This document shows positions 44,236 through 56,988 of a stretch of 64,000 nucleotides of DNA, piece by piece (position 1 is the first letter of the stretch; each line of letters begins with the position of its first letter). The notes below the pieces were generated by a model, which saw only the letters and a list, made by a program, of their open reading frames with translations, did not search any database and was not told where the DNA came from. The DNA comes from Mesostigma viride (lineage: Eukaryota > Streptophyta > Mesostigmatophyceae > Mesostigmatales > Mesostigmataceae): assembly GCA_009746045.1 (NCBI GenBank), contig RPFO01000189.1, positions 952,248 through 1,016,247 on the forward strand, written 5' to 3'. The position numbers and the translations under genes were made by a program.

Positions 44236-44911
44236 TACTGTTGTGGCCCCGCTGAGTATTTGGTTCTTGTCTGTGTGTGATGGCATGCTGTTGTCCTGGC
44301 CCTCGGTCTTTCCAAGTCTCTGCTGCCCATGTGCGGCAACGACAACAACAACTGTTGTGGCCGAGGGCATCAACAATTGTACAGTGTACAGTACTGGACA
44401 CACTGTCGCCTATCGGGCGTCATGTTGAAGCCCGTCGGCGTTTAGATACAGGCGCTTATGTACACCTGGCTTAACTTGGCTTTTCAAACTGTGACACGCG
44501 CACGGCGCAACTGCGCAAGAGCCAAGGACGGCCTTCGATCGCGAGCCCAGGGCCCCGAGGCAGCCAGAAAGTAGAAACCACAGTGTCTTTTCAGCCTTCA
44601 GGCCGCTGAATGGAGCGATGAAGCTGGGTGCAACAAACCACACCAGTGCCGGTTCAAGCAAGAAATCAACGAGGGCAAGCACAACAGCAACGAAAATTTA
44701 TGCATACCGATATGTAGCGTTTATATGTAATTTCAGCTCGTCAGTTTCAGCAGTCCATCACTCCCGCTTCAGCCTTTTTCGCCAGAGCAAAAGCTTTTCC
44801 TAACTAGATCCTATTACTGCACCATCGCGGTATGCTATCTGTTTGCCCTAATAAACTAACATAACAAGATTGGGCAAGATGAATAGAACTGCAATACTGT
44901 AGTTAAGGACG
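44236..44911. other. Gene-free stretch between the two element copies
   Basis: Holds a third, diverged copy of the CTGCTGCCCATGTGCGGC block (44320-44350) with CAACAA repeats. No gene. Confidence 0.45.
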
Positions 44912-44913
44912 TA

Positions 44914-45815
44914 CAGTCATTCCCACGTTAAGTTGCGATCGCCCCCTAAAACTTGGCGCCGCAACTTAACTCGGGAACGCAACTTAACGGTAGAATTAGG
45001 CTAGCAGCCCACCACCTCCTCCTCTGACGGACTTCTATACGGCATTCGACAGCTCTCGTCAAGCCCGATCCAACTGCAGCGTCAAAGCCGGCCAATGTCC
45101 ATTTTCCAGGCCAGATATTTTGGACAAAGGCGGGCTGCAAAACACGCCGTGCCGGGCAGCCACGCAGTGCCCGCCTGCGTTTTATACCATAAATGCGGTG
45201 TGTTTTAACCTTCTGACTTCGGCTCTCTTTTTGGCGGGTTACTTAGTTGCCACTGAGCCGGCTTCACGTTTGACTGTGACAAGACATGGGAATAGTCGTG
45301 AGGGAACTGAAGCTTCATTTACTGTCAATGGCCTGCATGTAAACAATAATAACAGCATGGAGGCCACAGGCAGCGAGACTGCCTGTGGCCTCAACGGCCT
45401 TGTCGGTCTTTGCCCTTTTGTGGTGCATTCGGCATGATGGTGGTAATTTCCGGCCGAGATGTCTCAATTACAGACCCTGCATGGTCGTGGATTCTTATGT
45501 ACCGCAGCCCGCAGGCTGCAAAACTGAATTTGTAAGGTTGCATTCGCGCTTTTCACCTAAGCCAGCAGGCTGGGAAATTTGCGCGTCAGTGGGGCTTGCG
45601 TATTTTGCCGCCTAAAATCACGTAGCGGGTCCGGACTTGGCAAAAAATGGCCTCCTGCGCGGCCAAAAATGGCCTGACACCTACAAATTGAGTCATTACC
45701 GCGTTAAGTTGCGATGGCCTCCATGCTTAAGTTGCGGTCGCCCCCCAAACATCGGCGCCGCAACTTAACGCGGGAACGCAACCTTAAGAAACGCAACTTC
45801 ACGCGGGAATGACTG
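44914..45815. mobile_element. Non-autonomous TA-flanked element, copy 2, uninterrupted
   Basis: 902 bp from CAGTCATTCCCACGTTAAGT to the inverse CGGGAATGACTG, bordered by TA on both sides (44912-44913 and 45816-45817). It provides the empty sites for the hAT-like and MITE-like insertions in copy 1. No coding capacity; probably mobilised by a Tc1/mariner-type transposase elsewhere. Confidence 0.85.
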
Positions 45816-45894
45816 TATAGGAACCGTGGGGGCCCTTCAAAATGATGCAACAAGACATGCTTACTTCCTAGTGGAGGAGTAATGACATGGATTC

Positions 45895-46116
45895 TTGACG
45901 CAGCTGCAATTTCAAGCTCGTTCTCCTGTGATTATACTTCCAATTACAGATGCACGAAGTGCCCAAGACAATGCTTGCAATTGCATACCTCATGTCGGCA
46001 TGCAGCTTATAGAAGCGAGCTTCAACAGCTGGCAACAACGGGGATTTCTTGCCCCCGTTGTTTTGGACATTTTATTAGGGATGGTTAAGTCTTGGCCGTC
46101 CGCCGAGACAACATGA
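45895..46116 (+). CDS. Short ORF or exon, unrecognised
   Basis: An open frame with coding-like composition (SPVIILPITDARSAQDNACN, GMQLIEASFNSWQQRGFLAP) ends with TGA at 46116, 430 bp before the first identified channel exon. It has no plausible ATG at its start. It might be a terminal exon of an otherwise unseen gene. It is not in phase with the channel gene. Confidence 0.3.
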   Translation: MTQLQFQARSPVIILPITDARSAQDNACNCIPHVGMQLIEASFNSWQQRGFLAPVVLDILLGMVKSWPSAETT

Positions 46117-46548
46117 CCCGAAGCGTGTCGCCGTGCTCCTACCCTCCCACAAGGCTTGGCTTCGCGATAGCGACCCCTCAGGGGGTCGGATGGGCCGAAT
46201 CTAGGGCCACAACATAACCCTGTTTCCCCGTAAATTCTCGTTTTCCCAGGCTTCCTAAGACATCACATTAAGGCTGTCTGTGTTGTCGTGATTGAGGCCT
46301 TTGTACTTCGCGATGTTTGAGAGCGCCTTCCGGCCTTGATCGTGGATAGAGCCTAGTGATTTGCCAGGTATTTCCAATCAACGGGTACGCAGCATGACCA
46401 GTAACGGAGTACGCGCCTCCGCCGAGTTGGTTGTTGACATTATGTGAACAGAAAGCCCAGCACCATACCCTACCCGGTCGCGGAACCCCACGTTCCCTTG
46501 TCGCAAGCCACTCCAAGCGTTCCACGTGTGTGAAGTGGAGCTGCTTCT

Positions 46549-49500
46549 ATGGGCCCATCTGGGCCAAACTCTCTTTCTTGCGCCAGCAGGGACGAAACAT
46601 CCGCCAAGAACCGCACGGCAAAAGAGCCTCCCCAGCCCTACATGGACCACCGGCACAAGCGGATGTGCTTGCGATTGCCGATGCTGCACCCGTTCAGCCG
46701 CGTCAGGCTTGCGTACGAGACGCTGTTGTTTGTCACTGTTGTCGCCAGTGGCTTCTCGGTCCCTGTCAGCGTGGCCTGGGCCCCGGCCCTGGCCGACCCC
46801 TGGAAGTTCTTCTTCCTGGCCCTGTCGGCCTACTTTATGCTGGACAGCGCACTCAACTTCCGGCTGGGTTACGTCCTCAGTTACACGAGCGTGGCGCTGA
46901 GGGCCAAGCAGGGGCCGCACGCCGTGGTGGCGGGGGTGGAGATGGACCCTCACAAGGTATAGTGCCCCAACAATGCCCCCACAAGGTAGTGGAAGATTTC
47001 ATTATAATTATTTCATTGTAGAGTACTACCCCCGCAGGGGGGGTGGCTGGCTATCGGGCCCCCTCCTGTAGCTATAAAGGCTCATGCTGGAAGTAAAAAA
47101 CCTGGCAGAAACTGGTTTTTGGCCGCATGGTTGCATTGGTATGCGGCACCCAGGGACCCTGCCCTGGCCGGTACCCTGAAATATTGCATGAGGCCAGCTT
47201 GGTTGTGGGGTTAGCTCCGGGCACCCATGGCATTGGGTGCGCTGCAAGGAGCGAACGAGGTGTGAACGTCGCAAGAAACTGGCGCTTCCATGAGGCCCCT
47301 TGCATGGGCCACCCATATGTGTGCCGCCTTGTATACATAAACTGCCCCGCCCCCTGGTGCTCTAGCTGTAGCTGTAGTGATATAATTAGTTTGGGCCCAC
47401 CGGTGGGCGCCATATGTGTGGTTCCAGGCCCGCTGCCAATCATGCCCTGCCCTCGCTCCCCCTGCCTTGCCGAATGCGCAGGTGGCACGCCACTACATGC
47501 GCACCTGGTTCGTGCCTGACCTGCTGGGATCGCTGCCCTACGACCTTATCGGCTGGCACTCGGACACACCGCTGCACGGCCTGAAGCTGCTAGCGCTGCT
47601 GCGCCTGTTCAAGGTGGGGGGGTATAGTTGCTTTGGACAGTTGACTGGTGACTGTCATGCATTTGTTTCGCCTCACGGCTTGAAGCTGCTGGCGCTGCTG
47701 CAGCGGTTCATGGGTAGGGGAATAGGTGCTTTGGACAATGTCTGTTAAAGCTGGGTGGCTCTCGGCCAGTAAGTGCGGGTGGGTAGGGCTGTCCAAGATG
47801 TGTGGGATCAGGGCCTGTTCAAGGCGGGTGGTGGGGGCCATTAGGGGTGCACGATTTTTCCCCGGCTGTGTAAGGGTCATGGGGGAATGGAGTCAATTCA
47901 AGGTGGGTCACGGTCGGCCGAGATGGGTGGGTGGGCTGTCAAGGTAATGCCCGTTGACATGGGTGGGTAAGGGTGTTTATCCTGGGTGGGTGGATGCTGT
48001 GCGTTGTGGGTGGCTGGCCAATCTGGGTGGGTCGGTGGATCAGGTATCCAAGAGTCAGTACGTACTGAGATGAGCCCACAGCCTTTCAGGAAATGCATAC
48101 GCTTGAGTCTTGCCCAACTGAAACTCTGTTTCCGTTGCTTCAGTAATTCCCAGCTGCAAATCTGACCTTCGGCCTGCGGTTGCTCCCCAGCCACAGCACC
48201 ACATGTCCTGCAAGTACCGCGTCCCTCTTCTCCTCCAGTAGCCAAATTCCCACTCTCCACTGGTGGCAATCACTAAACCAACCCCTCCCACCCCTTTCCC
48301 CCCCACGCAAAACTTTTGGCAGGTCATGCGGCTCAACCGGCTGCAGAGCATCTTCAAGTGGCAGCCAAAGGGATGGAGGATGCACGCGCGCCAGGTGGCA
48401 ATCACGGTCATCTGGGTGGGTACTGCCACTGCTCGCGATCTTGTGTTCTGTGTTCTATCACATAGTGGTGCTCTGATCTCTATCATGCCCATCTTTTGAT
48501 ACTACCGTCGGTGTCGTATCCCATTGATTAAGAATCCAAATTGATCAAACAGCCACTACCCATTTTGATCTCCTAGCGCATTGATTATCTACGCCACGTT
48601 CGCATGCCTTTCCATGTAGGACAGGTAGACGGTGAAGGGCGTCAAGATGTCCCAAATGCTAGCGATGAGAGGCATCGGCAAGTTACCCGTGTTGCTTCCC
48701 ACTTGCATACCCTTTCTGTGCCTTTTCCGCCCTCTGCTCCTCTCCTCTCTCATCTCTTCTTCTCTACCCACGACCCCCATTTGCTCAGCATGCTCCCCCC
48801 TGCAACCCCCCTGCCGTATCCATGCCCTGCCCGCGCGAATGCTCGCTTTCGTCTTCTGCCGCCTGTCATCCCCATTGAAAGGAAGTGCTCATAACCCTGC
48901 CGACGATATATCCCTTCTCTCTATCCACATTTCCTTGCGTGCCTTGGCCGCAGATGTGCCTCTTCTGCCACCTGTCCGCCTGCATATTCTACTGGGTGGG
49001 CCGGCTGCAACCGGCCAACCCTGACGGGGCGTGGATCTACGCCGTGACGGTGGTTACCCAGGATGGCGAGGCGGTGCCTGTCAGCGAGGCCAACGGGTGG
49101 CAGCAGTACCTCACCAGCCTCTACTACTCCTTTGTCACCATGACCACTGTACGTCTCTCTTGTGCATGTTGGTGTGGGTGATGGTGACGGCCCCAGGTCA
49201 TGACCTGCTTGCTACTAGTAACCGCGCTGACATCCACACGGGAAGCCACCGCCCCTCTGTGTGTGCTTTTCTCCCTCTCCTGCTCGATGAATAGTGGGAC
49301 TTTGGAAGTTAGTGTGAGGGCAGACATATGTGGGCATGTCTGTATTAGAGCCACAGATGCACGTCGGTGGCACACACAGGGCAAAGGAGAGCACGTCGGC
49401 AAGAGGGTCCACAACTAGATGTCATCATACTCATGGCAAGGCAGGTGGCTAAGGACACAGGAGCTGTACGGCCGTGGTCAGACAAGCATGCACGCATGGG

Positions 49501-52500
49501 AGCATTGCGGCGGTGTATGAGCTTTGGATAGGATGTGGGATTGGGTGCGGGTGTGTGGCATTAGTGGGAAGGAGGGCCGGTGGGGCTTTATGAGGCAGAG
49601 GTAGGGTATGGGGACGGGGTGGTGGAGTTGGGGGCTGGGGAGCTCGTGGGGTAGAATGCGGCGGTGGGCGGGGGGAAAAGGTGGGAAGAGATTATTGTAA
49701 ATTTGCCTTGAACTTCTGCTATGCCTTTCCTGCCAACTGCCCCAATGCCTGCCTGGTGCTCAAGTGGGCACATGATGGGATGTCTCATTTGAGCCTTTCT
49801 GCCCATGGCATCTTGGTACATAAGTTAATCTTGGAATGTTAATCAATCTTTTGATCTTGGTTCATGGATTGGGGCTCCTTCGACAGCGTGGCTTGGTGAT
49901 TCATGTGCTGCCTACCACCATGGGCTCGTACCATAAATTTGTCGAGAGAAGAGAAGTGGCATACATCACATACACTACAGTGACCACAATCACATTGTCA
50001 AAGTGAGAAGGCACTGGCGAGCGCAAGGCATGCCCTGCAGGGAGTTTTCTAGCCGTCTGGAAGCTTGTATCTTCACATCATGTATTCGCTAGACTTCACT
50101 TTTCTGGAAGCGTGTTCGCGGGTTCATGAAAGTTCAATTAATGAAAAAAGAAAAGAAAAGAAAGGGAATTTGGGTTAATGCATGATCCTGAAGGATCGTG
50201 AATAAAGATACTGAGTGAATTTGTTGCTGCTTATTACTGTGACATATCTCCCACGCTCCCTGCTTGCTTCTGCCAGACTGGGTTTGGGGACATCCACCCA
50301 GGGAACACCGTCCCCGAGAGGGTATGGTACGTATGCCAGTAGCCGTCGGGTATGCGCACACATCCATCTTAGTTAGTAGCCACATATCTTTCTGGACCAT
50401 ATTTCTGGCCTGCGCTGGTTGTCTCATTGACATATCTTGTCCAGGGAGCTCACACCAATGTACCTCACCTCCTGTAGCAGTGTTGTCAAGCGGGTGGATG
50501 CCCGAAGCATTCATGGAGCCATGATGACGCCAGGTGGCGCACCACCCCTTGTCCCCATCCTCTACTCTGATTGATGACAACGTGGGGTGCCCAACGCCTT
50601 CAGACCCACTACACGCAGCGCCTTGATTGAGAGCCACAATCTGTTTTGGGTTGCTTTGGGGTGGTTTGTTCTGGATTGGTTGCTTAGCCACCTGAGTGGG
50701 CAGCCCCCGGCACTCTGCATGTCACGTCATTCAACACCATGCTTGCGTCTGCACTGGGCATTGCCATGCGTGGTGGCCGTGCATTGCGATGCATGCTACT
50801 TCACATCCACGCCTTTTTGAGTCAGTATGGGGCAAGGCTTCGACGGTGCTGCCATGTCACCAGACCTGCCCTGCTGCGGGGGAGTTTGCAGCCTTATCAC
50901 TCCACGCAAGGGATGCTGTTAACGCAATGATCATGTGCGGCCATACGCTCCTGCCGGCACCTATGGCCACAGGGTACTGGCATGGCCACGGGGGCATGGT
51001 TGATGGGGGGGGGGGGTGCACATGCGCGCAGGCAGGGGCACCGTAGACTGGCTGTCGCCGGATGCCGGATATAATAGCGCACACTATGTATACCTTGTGC
51101 TTCAATCGTGCTGCTTGTCAAATTGCGGTAACTTAAGTTTTCAAGGAATGAATATCTTGTCTGCTTGCGGGTGCGCGCACAGGGGCATCGTCCAGGTTGC
51201 CGTGTGCGTGTTTGTTCTGCGCTACATCGCTGCCAACATCGTAAGCCTCATTCTGGAGGCCAACGCAAAGGCCCACGCAGCGCTCGTGCGGGGCACAGCG
51301 CTGCGAGAGTTCTTTGAGGCGCAGGCTGCGGCCCCCGACTGGCTGGTGCAGCGCATTGTCCGGGTATGTGCACATGATGTTATCGTCAATATGGTGCAGA
51401 TGATGTGGGTGGTGTGCAGCGGGTTTGAAGGGGGAAAGGTTTCCAGGCAAGTCCTTGCGGGTACAGTGCGGTGGGTCATTAATACATGGCGCCGTAAATG
51501 GTCTGCAACACACCCGTGGGCCTATTTTCTGGGTATTGTGCAACACATCACGTAAGTATGTAGTATGTAGTAAGTATGTATGGGTATTAATGTATGGGTG
51601 TAGTGCAGGCAGTCCTGTTATCCGGGAGTGGTACGTCAGGTGGTCCGGGTACCTTGCGGCATGACCTTGATCGGCTTAGCTACTGGGCAGGCAGTCGTTT
51701 GTTTGGAGCTACCGCATGACCAGGGGCCTGTTTTACCCTTACTTATAGCACCTTCCTAGTGACGTCCGTGTGCCCTGCCTGTCGCCTCCATACCATCACA
51801 CCATCATGTGATGCATGCCGCCCGAGGTTGAGCCATGTGTGCATGTTTGCCTGTTGCGTCGCTACCATCGCACCATCACGTGATGCCGCCTGAGGGTGAG
51901 CCATGCGTCCATGTTTGCCCCGCTTGTCGTCTCCGTCATCTCATATGCTGCCTGTTGTCCTCACTCATTAATATGCTATCGCATGGCTCGTATGCTGGCA
52001 TGATTTGGTTGCCCTTATGCTGGCATGATTTGGTTGCCCTTATGCTGGCATGATTTGAATGCCCTTTTGCTGGCATGATTTGGTTGCCCTTTTGCTGGCA
52101 TGATTGTAATGATTTAGTTGCTCTGACAACTTCGTGCGTCGGCCGCAGCACTTTGACCGCAAGTGGCGCGCGCGGGAGAGAGAGGCGCTGCTGGCGGAGA
52201 TAGATGAGAAGCTGCCGGTGCGTTCCTGCGCGTGCTATAGTCCACCCTATGGCATTTTCGAGCACGGCACCGGCTAGCATGTTGCATCGCACGGGGCGCT
52301 GCAGGCGGACATATAGCTGAGGCGCTGCGGTGCGCGCTTCTGTATACACTACTTATTAGTAGCATCTACTAGTCTCGATACTGAGACTGTGCTGATACTG
52401 AGACTGTGCTGATACTAGTAGCGGCGTTGGCGATGGAGCGGACCTTCAATCGTCGGGAGGGCCCTAAGCCCTTTCTGTCTCTCGCGCTTTACTTGTGTTG

Positions 52501-55500
52501 CCACCTTCCATAAGTCATCATTATCAACAATATATATTATCTTAGTACATAATCATATCCGTTATATGCGCGAGCCTTTGTTGCTGCTGCTATCTTGGAG
52601 CGGATCTTGTCCACTAGGAGCAACCCGGGGGGTCTGAATGTTTCCAGGGGCCTGCGCCTGCCGGGCGGACTCCTCGTCTGTCGGGCTGGGGGCTTTGTTG
52701 TCGTCTTGTTGTACTAGAATCTTGGGTACGCTGTTACCCGTTTCTGAGTGTTTGCTGTGTACCCATGTTGCATTTGTCTATTTTAATGTGTTTGCTTTTT
52801 ACTCGATCGAGTTCTTCTTTCAATTGCGCTTGCACCTTAGTAGACAGTCCTTTGTCAGCAATCACCTCACCCATTTGTCAGCAATCACCTCACAATCATT
52901 CATGCCGCCCTCCCGGCCACCGAATGTTTTGGGGAAACTTTGCACAGAGATAACACCTAGCCCCGTGAGTTAGCACAAACTTCTTGCTCATTCATCGCGC
53001 ACTGCTTGCAAACGTGTTTGATAACCCTCTCACCCGGTGCCTGCAAATCCGGTGCCCTGGGTCTTCCAGAGGAACCTCCGGCTGGAGCTGTTTGTTGAGT
53101 GGTGGATGGTCAAGGTCATGCCCACGTAAGTGATGCTGCACTTGCACTGCTCTATCTGTGCTTCTCTATGTCTTTAGGTGCCCTGCCAATCCGCGCATGG
53201 GATGGCTTTGCCTACTTTGACACTTTGATGTGCCTTAGTAGCCGTCAGTGCTAGCTTGGTTTTCCAGATGTGCGCTTCTGAGGTAAGGACGGTAAGGTTC
53301 TCCTGGTTGAGAATTTTCTTAAAATCTTAGTGAATTTTCTTGGCTGAGTGCTTGGGACAGACATAGTGCTTTGTGCCTGCTTGGTAGGCAGGTTTTGAGG
53401 GTGTCTTGGGGGGGATGTCAGCTTGTGCAAGTTACGTGCCCGGTCAAAGGCTAGCTCTTTTCAACGTTCTCTCGTAAAACGGGGAACAAGTTTAGGCAGG
53501 GATGCGATGTGGCGCTAGGAGACTTGGCTGGCCTTTTTGGCTGACTGAAAAGGAGTCAAACAAAAGGGCATGATCGAGACAGCATTGAGCCGGTGCAGGT
53601 CGAGACTGTAGTCGATCGACTGCATGTATGAAAGAATTAGAAGACACTTACACAATCCCCTTGCTCTCAGACATGGTGCCGCCAGCTCATGTCTTCCGGC
53701 CTCATGCGTCTGTCACCCAAGTATCCCTGTTTAACTGCTTCTTTGACGTTGCCATTTTCTCTTTTCCTTATCAATCGTCGTGCGCGGTAATTTGAGACAC
53801 CCATGCACCCTCGCCATTGATGTCTTGTTGGCTGATTCTACTGTGACCGTGCTGTGAACTTCATAGCTTTTGCATGGGGCCTGATCTGACATGCCTGCAG
53901 GCAGTGACTCCCCCCGATCGCGGCCACAAAAATGACTCGCACAAACATGGTTTGTTATTGCAACATGTTTTTAAGTGTGCTCTGTACCCTATGGTCTACC
54001 CTACCATATGCTATGCATGTGGGTTGGTGCAGGCGGCTGCTCCCCCCCAACCGCATCTTCCTTCGCTCACTGCTGTCCCACGCGGTGCTCCACGATGTCC
54101 CCCCCTTGGAGACCATTTTGGAGCAAGGCAGCCGCCGGGGGACGGGCCACCTGTACATCGTGGTTGCAGGTATCGTGAGTTGTACGCGGCAGCCAGGGAT
54201 GGGCCGTGGTGGTATCCGACGCCAGAATAACACGCATGCACGCGGCAGCCGGAATCATACTGGTGGTGGTGGCAGCAGTCTTGGCAAGGAGAGAGGGCGG
54301 CCCGGGGGGTTTTCGGTAACGTTGGAGCAGTTGCCAGCGTGGCTGTTCCCGCACGCACTGCCAGTGGTGGGGGAGCCGCCCGGTGCCGGGTGCGCGCTGG
54401 TGCTGCAGACGCTGCCGATTGGGATGGAGGAGGAGGAGGAGGACCAGGAGGAGGAGAAAGAGGAGGAGGTGGCAAATGAGGATGAGAAGGGTGCGTTGAA
54501 TGTAAGTGGGGAGGCTCTGGGAGGTGAAAGGGGAGGGCAAGGGGGAGACGAGGTGGAAGGAGAAGGGGCAAGGGAAGAAGAGGGACAGGAAGCAGGAAGG
54601 GGAAATGGGGAAGGGGGGGAAGAGGGGCGAGGTAAAGGGGGAAGTGGACAAGTAGGAGACAGCAGGGCAAGAGTCGAGGCAAACAGGGACACAAATTTAG
54701 GCGATTGGAAGGACCACCCACAGGCAATGGTGCCGAGCACTTTAGAAAGCTTCGCTGTGGATGGCACGGAAACACCAATAACCTCTGCTGTCGCGTTTGT
54801 CGATTCGTCAGCGCCTGCCACGATTGCCCGCGAATTACCCAGCGGTGAGGTGTCTTGGTTGCCAGCGCGCGCAGAGTCGGCGGCCGAATTTATTTGCGAG
54901 GCAATGGACGGACGGACCGAGGCCGGGAATGTCGGCACCAGCGCGCCAAGTGCGTTAATAAGAGCACCTCACACAGTGTCACCGGGGCTTGGGCACATGC
55001 CGGCCTGCCGGCCCTGCGGCATTCCCATGACCCAGTCATCGGAGGAGGGGATGCAATTCTTTCCCATGGTGCAGGGCCCCAGTGTCCCCCCTGGTGGTCC
55101 ATCGCTGCAGGGACATCGTGGGGGGAATGCACCCGCCAGCACTAGCCAGCGCTTGGTGAACTTGCGAGAGGCAGATGACATGGGGGATCAAGGAGAGGGT
55201 ACTGCTAGAACGATTACGGAGTCCGACTCCTGTCGACGAGGGCTACAAGGGGTAGCCTCTGCGAAGCCTGCTAGTACCGGTTCCCTTGTGGCCGCACTAG
55301 AGGGGAGAGTGAGAGAAGGGCTAGGCAGCGTTGGCGAGGAAGGGCCAGGTATTCACGCTGTTGCGGATGCTCCCGCTGGGCCGAGAGGTGACAGTGGCGG
55401 CATAATGATGAACCGCGTGGACAGCAGCGGCAGCTTGCCAGGGTCTGATTGTTCCTTGTCTGCTCCCGAGATGTGGGAGGTTGCGGAGGGCGGTTTGCTG

Positions 55501-55743
55501 GGCGACGCCTGCCTGTACGACCTGTTGACGACCCTCGACGTCCGCCGCGCGTTTGTTCCCCAGCTGCGGGAATGGGAGGTGGGGAGCCGGCACCGGTCGA
55601 TGTTCTCTGCGCAGACCCGCACGCCGGTGCGACTCAGCGTGGTGGCGCTGGAAGATGTGCTGGAGACGATGGATGCGTTCCGGTGGCTGTTCGTGCCGGC
55701 CGTGCTTGCGATGCAAGGGAGGTTGCAAGAGGATCGACGTTGA
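46549..55743 (+). CDS. Voltage-gated potassium channel with cyclic-nucleotide-binding-like C-terminus
   Basis: Nine exons, all in agreeing phase with consensus borders: 46549-46956, 47482-47613, 48323-48415, 48954-49148, 50277-50326, 51183-51363, 52149-52217, 53070-53125, 54033-55743; about 964 residues. S1 about 57-77, S2 85-105, S3 144-160, S4 170-195 (LLALLRLFKVMRLNRL, few basic residues), S5 203-228, pore helix YYSFVTMTT then filter TGFGD (277-281), S6 294-315, then a C-linker. HPFSR before S1 fits plant/algal KAT- and EAG-type channels; the filter implies potassium selectivity in a membrane tetramer. The cyclic-nucleotide domain begins (LYIVVAG, about 434), is followed by about 430 low-complexity residues including a glutamate run, and seems to resume at GGLLGDACLYD (about 880) and RTPVRLSVVALEDVLE. 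The N-terminus may extend upstream, because a splice acceptor-like CGCCAG lies at 46584-46589. Confidence 0.9.
47672..47716 (+). repeat. Duplicated exon fragment inside channel intron 2
   Basis: CACGGCTTGAAGCTGCTGGC and the following bases repeat the end of exon 2 (47576-47613, HGLKLLALLRLF) and would read HGLKLLALLQRFM, followed by GGTAGGG. It encodes the start of S4 with altered charge. It could be a decayed tandem duplicate or an alternative exon; no clear 3' splice site precedes it. Confidence 0.6.
51780..52110 (+). repeat. Tandem duplications in channel intron 6
   Basis: A block of about 70 bp with ACCATCACACCATCATGTGATG occurs twice (51790-51860 and 51870-51935), and a 25-26-bp unit, ATGCTGGCATGATTTGGTTG plus CCCTT, is repeated about five times (51990-52110). 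Confidence 0.85.
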
Positions 55744-56621
55744 TATTGCATGCTTGTCATATTTGACTTTACTCGCCCTTGAGTCCATGCATGACAATGC
55801 AGTCGCGATAAGCACGCAGTCGTCTGCTTATTATCATGACCACCTATAGCTGACCAGGGTGCATGTTTCGCTCCTATGATCATGCTCATTTTTTTTTTTT
55901 TCATCTCCTTGGAACGGAGTCAGCGCGAAACGCAGTTTCAGTTGCGTAGCATGATTTTGTGATGATTTTATCAGCAAAACAATTCAAGTGGTGTGTGTTC
56001 CGATCATTTCTCCCCTTTGAAAAGAAATGTATAGATGCAGTTTTTTTTTGCAGTTTGTTCATCGTTGTATGCAGAAAGGCCCCTCGCTGCTCAGCATGCA
56101 CCATAATTCCTGCGCCAGTTATGCATGTATAAGAAAACAAGGTACTTCTGCATGCCAGATCCAAACTCAGCTGCATGGGCATAACCCCTTAAGTTGGTTT
56201 ATAACCCCTCGATAGGGCGACTGTGTAACGGTACGTTTTCAACAATGAAATCCTACCTGCTGAACAGTTGCTGGTCCTGCAGTCCAGAAAGAAGATAGTA
56301 AAGAGCTGACCTGCCTAGGCCAGTGGTCAGATAAAGAAGAAAAGTTGTAGGGGTGCAACACCCAGACATATATATGAGTACAGTGACGGCATATAAGGGT
56401 AGTGCCGGGCCAGCATTTATAACCCACTCACCATTTGCTGCTTTCTGATGACTGCTAGCTAGGTCAGCCCGCAGACGTTCAAACTCAGACATGAAACCTG
56501 TGTCTCACTATGGGATCTCAGTCTGTGGCATCTCGTCGTGCTCACATGTATACCGCCAAGTGGTGCTCAACATGCAACTATGGTTTAACATAACATCACG
56601 TCTGGCTATGGCATTATTGCA
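55744..56621. other. Downstream of channel gene; no gene seen
   Basis: AT-rich with poly-T at 55889-55901 and 56041-56050. The channel 3' UTR must lie here; no TGTAA was seen close to the stop (the nearest is at 56225). Confidence 0.45.
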
Positions 56622-56988
56622 GTGCGCCCCAGGCCGTGCGCGGCAGGGCCGCCACCCGTGGACTTTTCGTGATAGACTCGGCATGGACATGTGCTACCCT
56701 AGACGTGACCGGCTCACACCCGAGCAGCCTCCTGGTTTGTCTGTAATATGGAGGCAGCTGGTACGCAAGGATAGCTGGCAAGTAGTGATGAAGGGGACCA
56801 CCCCCAACTCTTTGGGCGCTCCGCGTGTGACCGCGTATGGCATTCATAGCGATTCGGGCCGTGGTGCCCACAACCCTGTAACTAGGACCTAGATAGCTTA
56901 CATCATCCATTCCATCCCAAGTTCCCCTCCCACTGAGGACTTATGCTCACGTGACGCAGTCACGTATCTATTAATTAATTAATTAATC
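56622..56988 (+). pseudogene. LINE family A, 3'-terminal fragment
   Basis: About 90 codons of the C-terminus (RARQGRHPWTFRDRLGMDMC ... GAHNPVTRT, stop at 56890), then the family A 3' UTR (CCCACTGAGGACTTATGCTC) ending in (TTAA)n at 56980-56988. It matches the minus-strand copy at 19042-19390. A severely 5'-truncated insertion. Confidence 0.85.

Noticed and set aside
46431-47021. 196-codon ORF overlapping the first channel exon in another frame
   Set aside because: It is a shadow of the exon encoding S1 and S2; its sequence lacks hydrophobic segments and continues through the splice donor.
54011-54938. Long minus-strand ORFs opposite the channel C-terminal exon
   Set aside because: They arise from GC-rich antisense sequence; proline/serine/leucine runs mirror the glutamate/glycine-rich coding strand.
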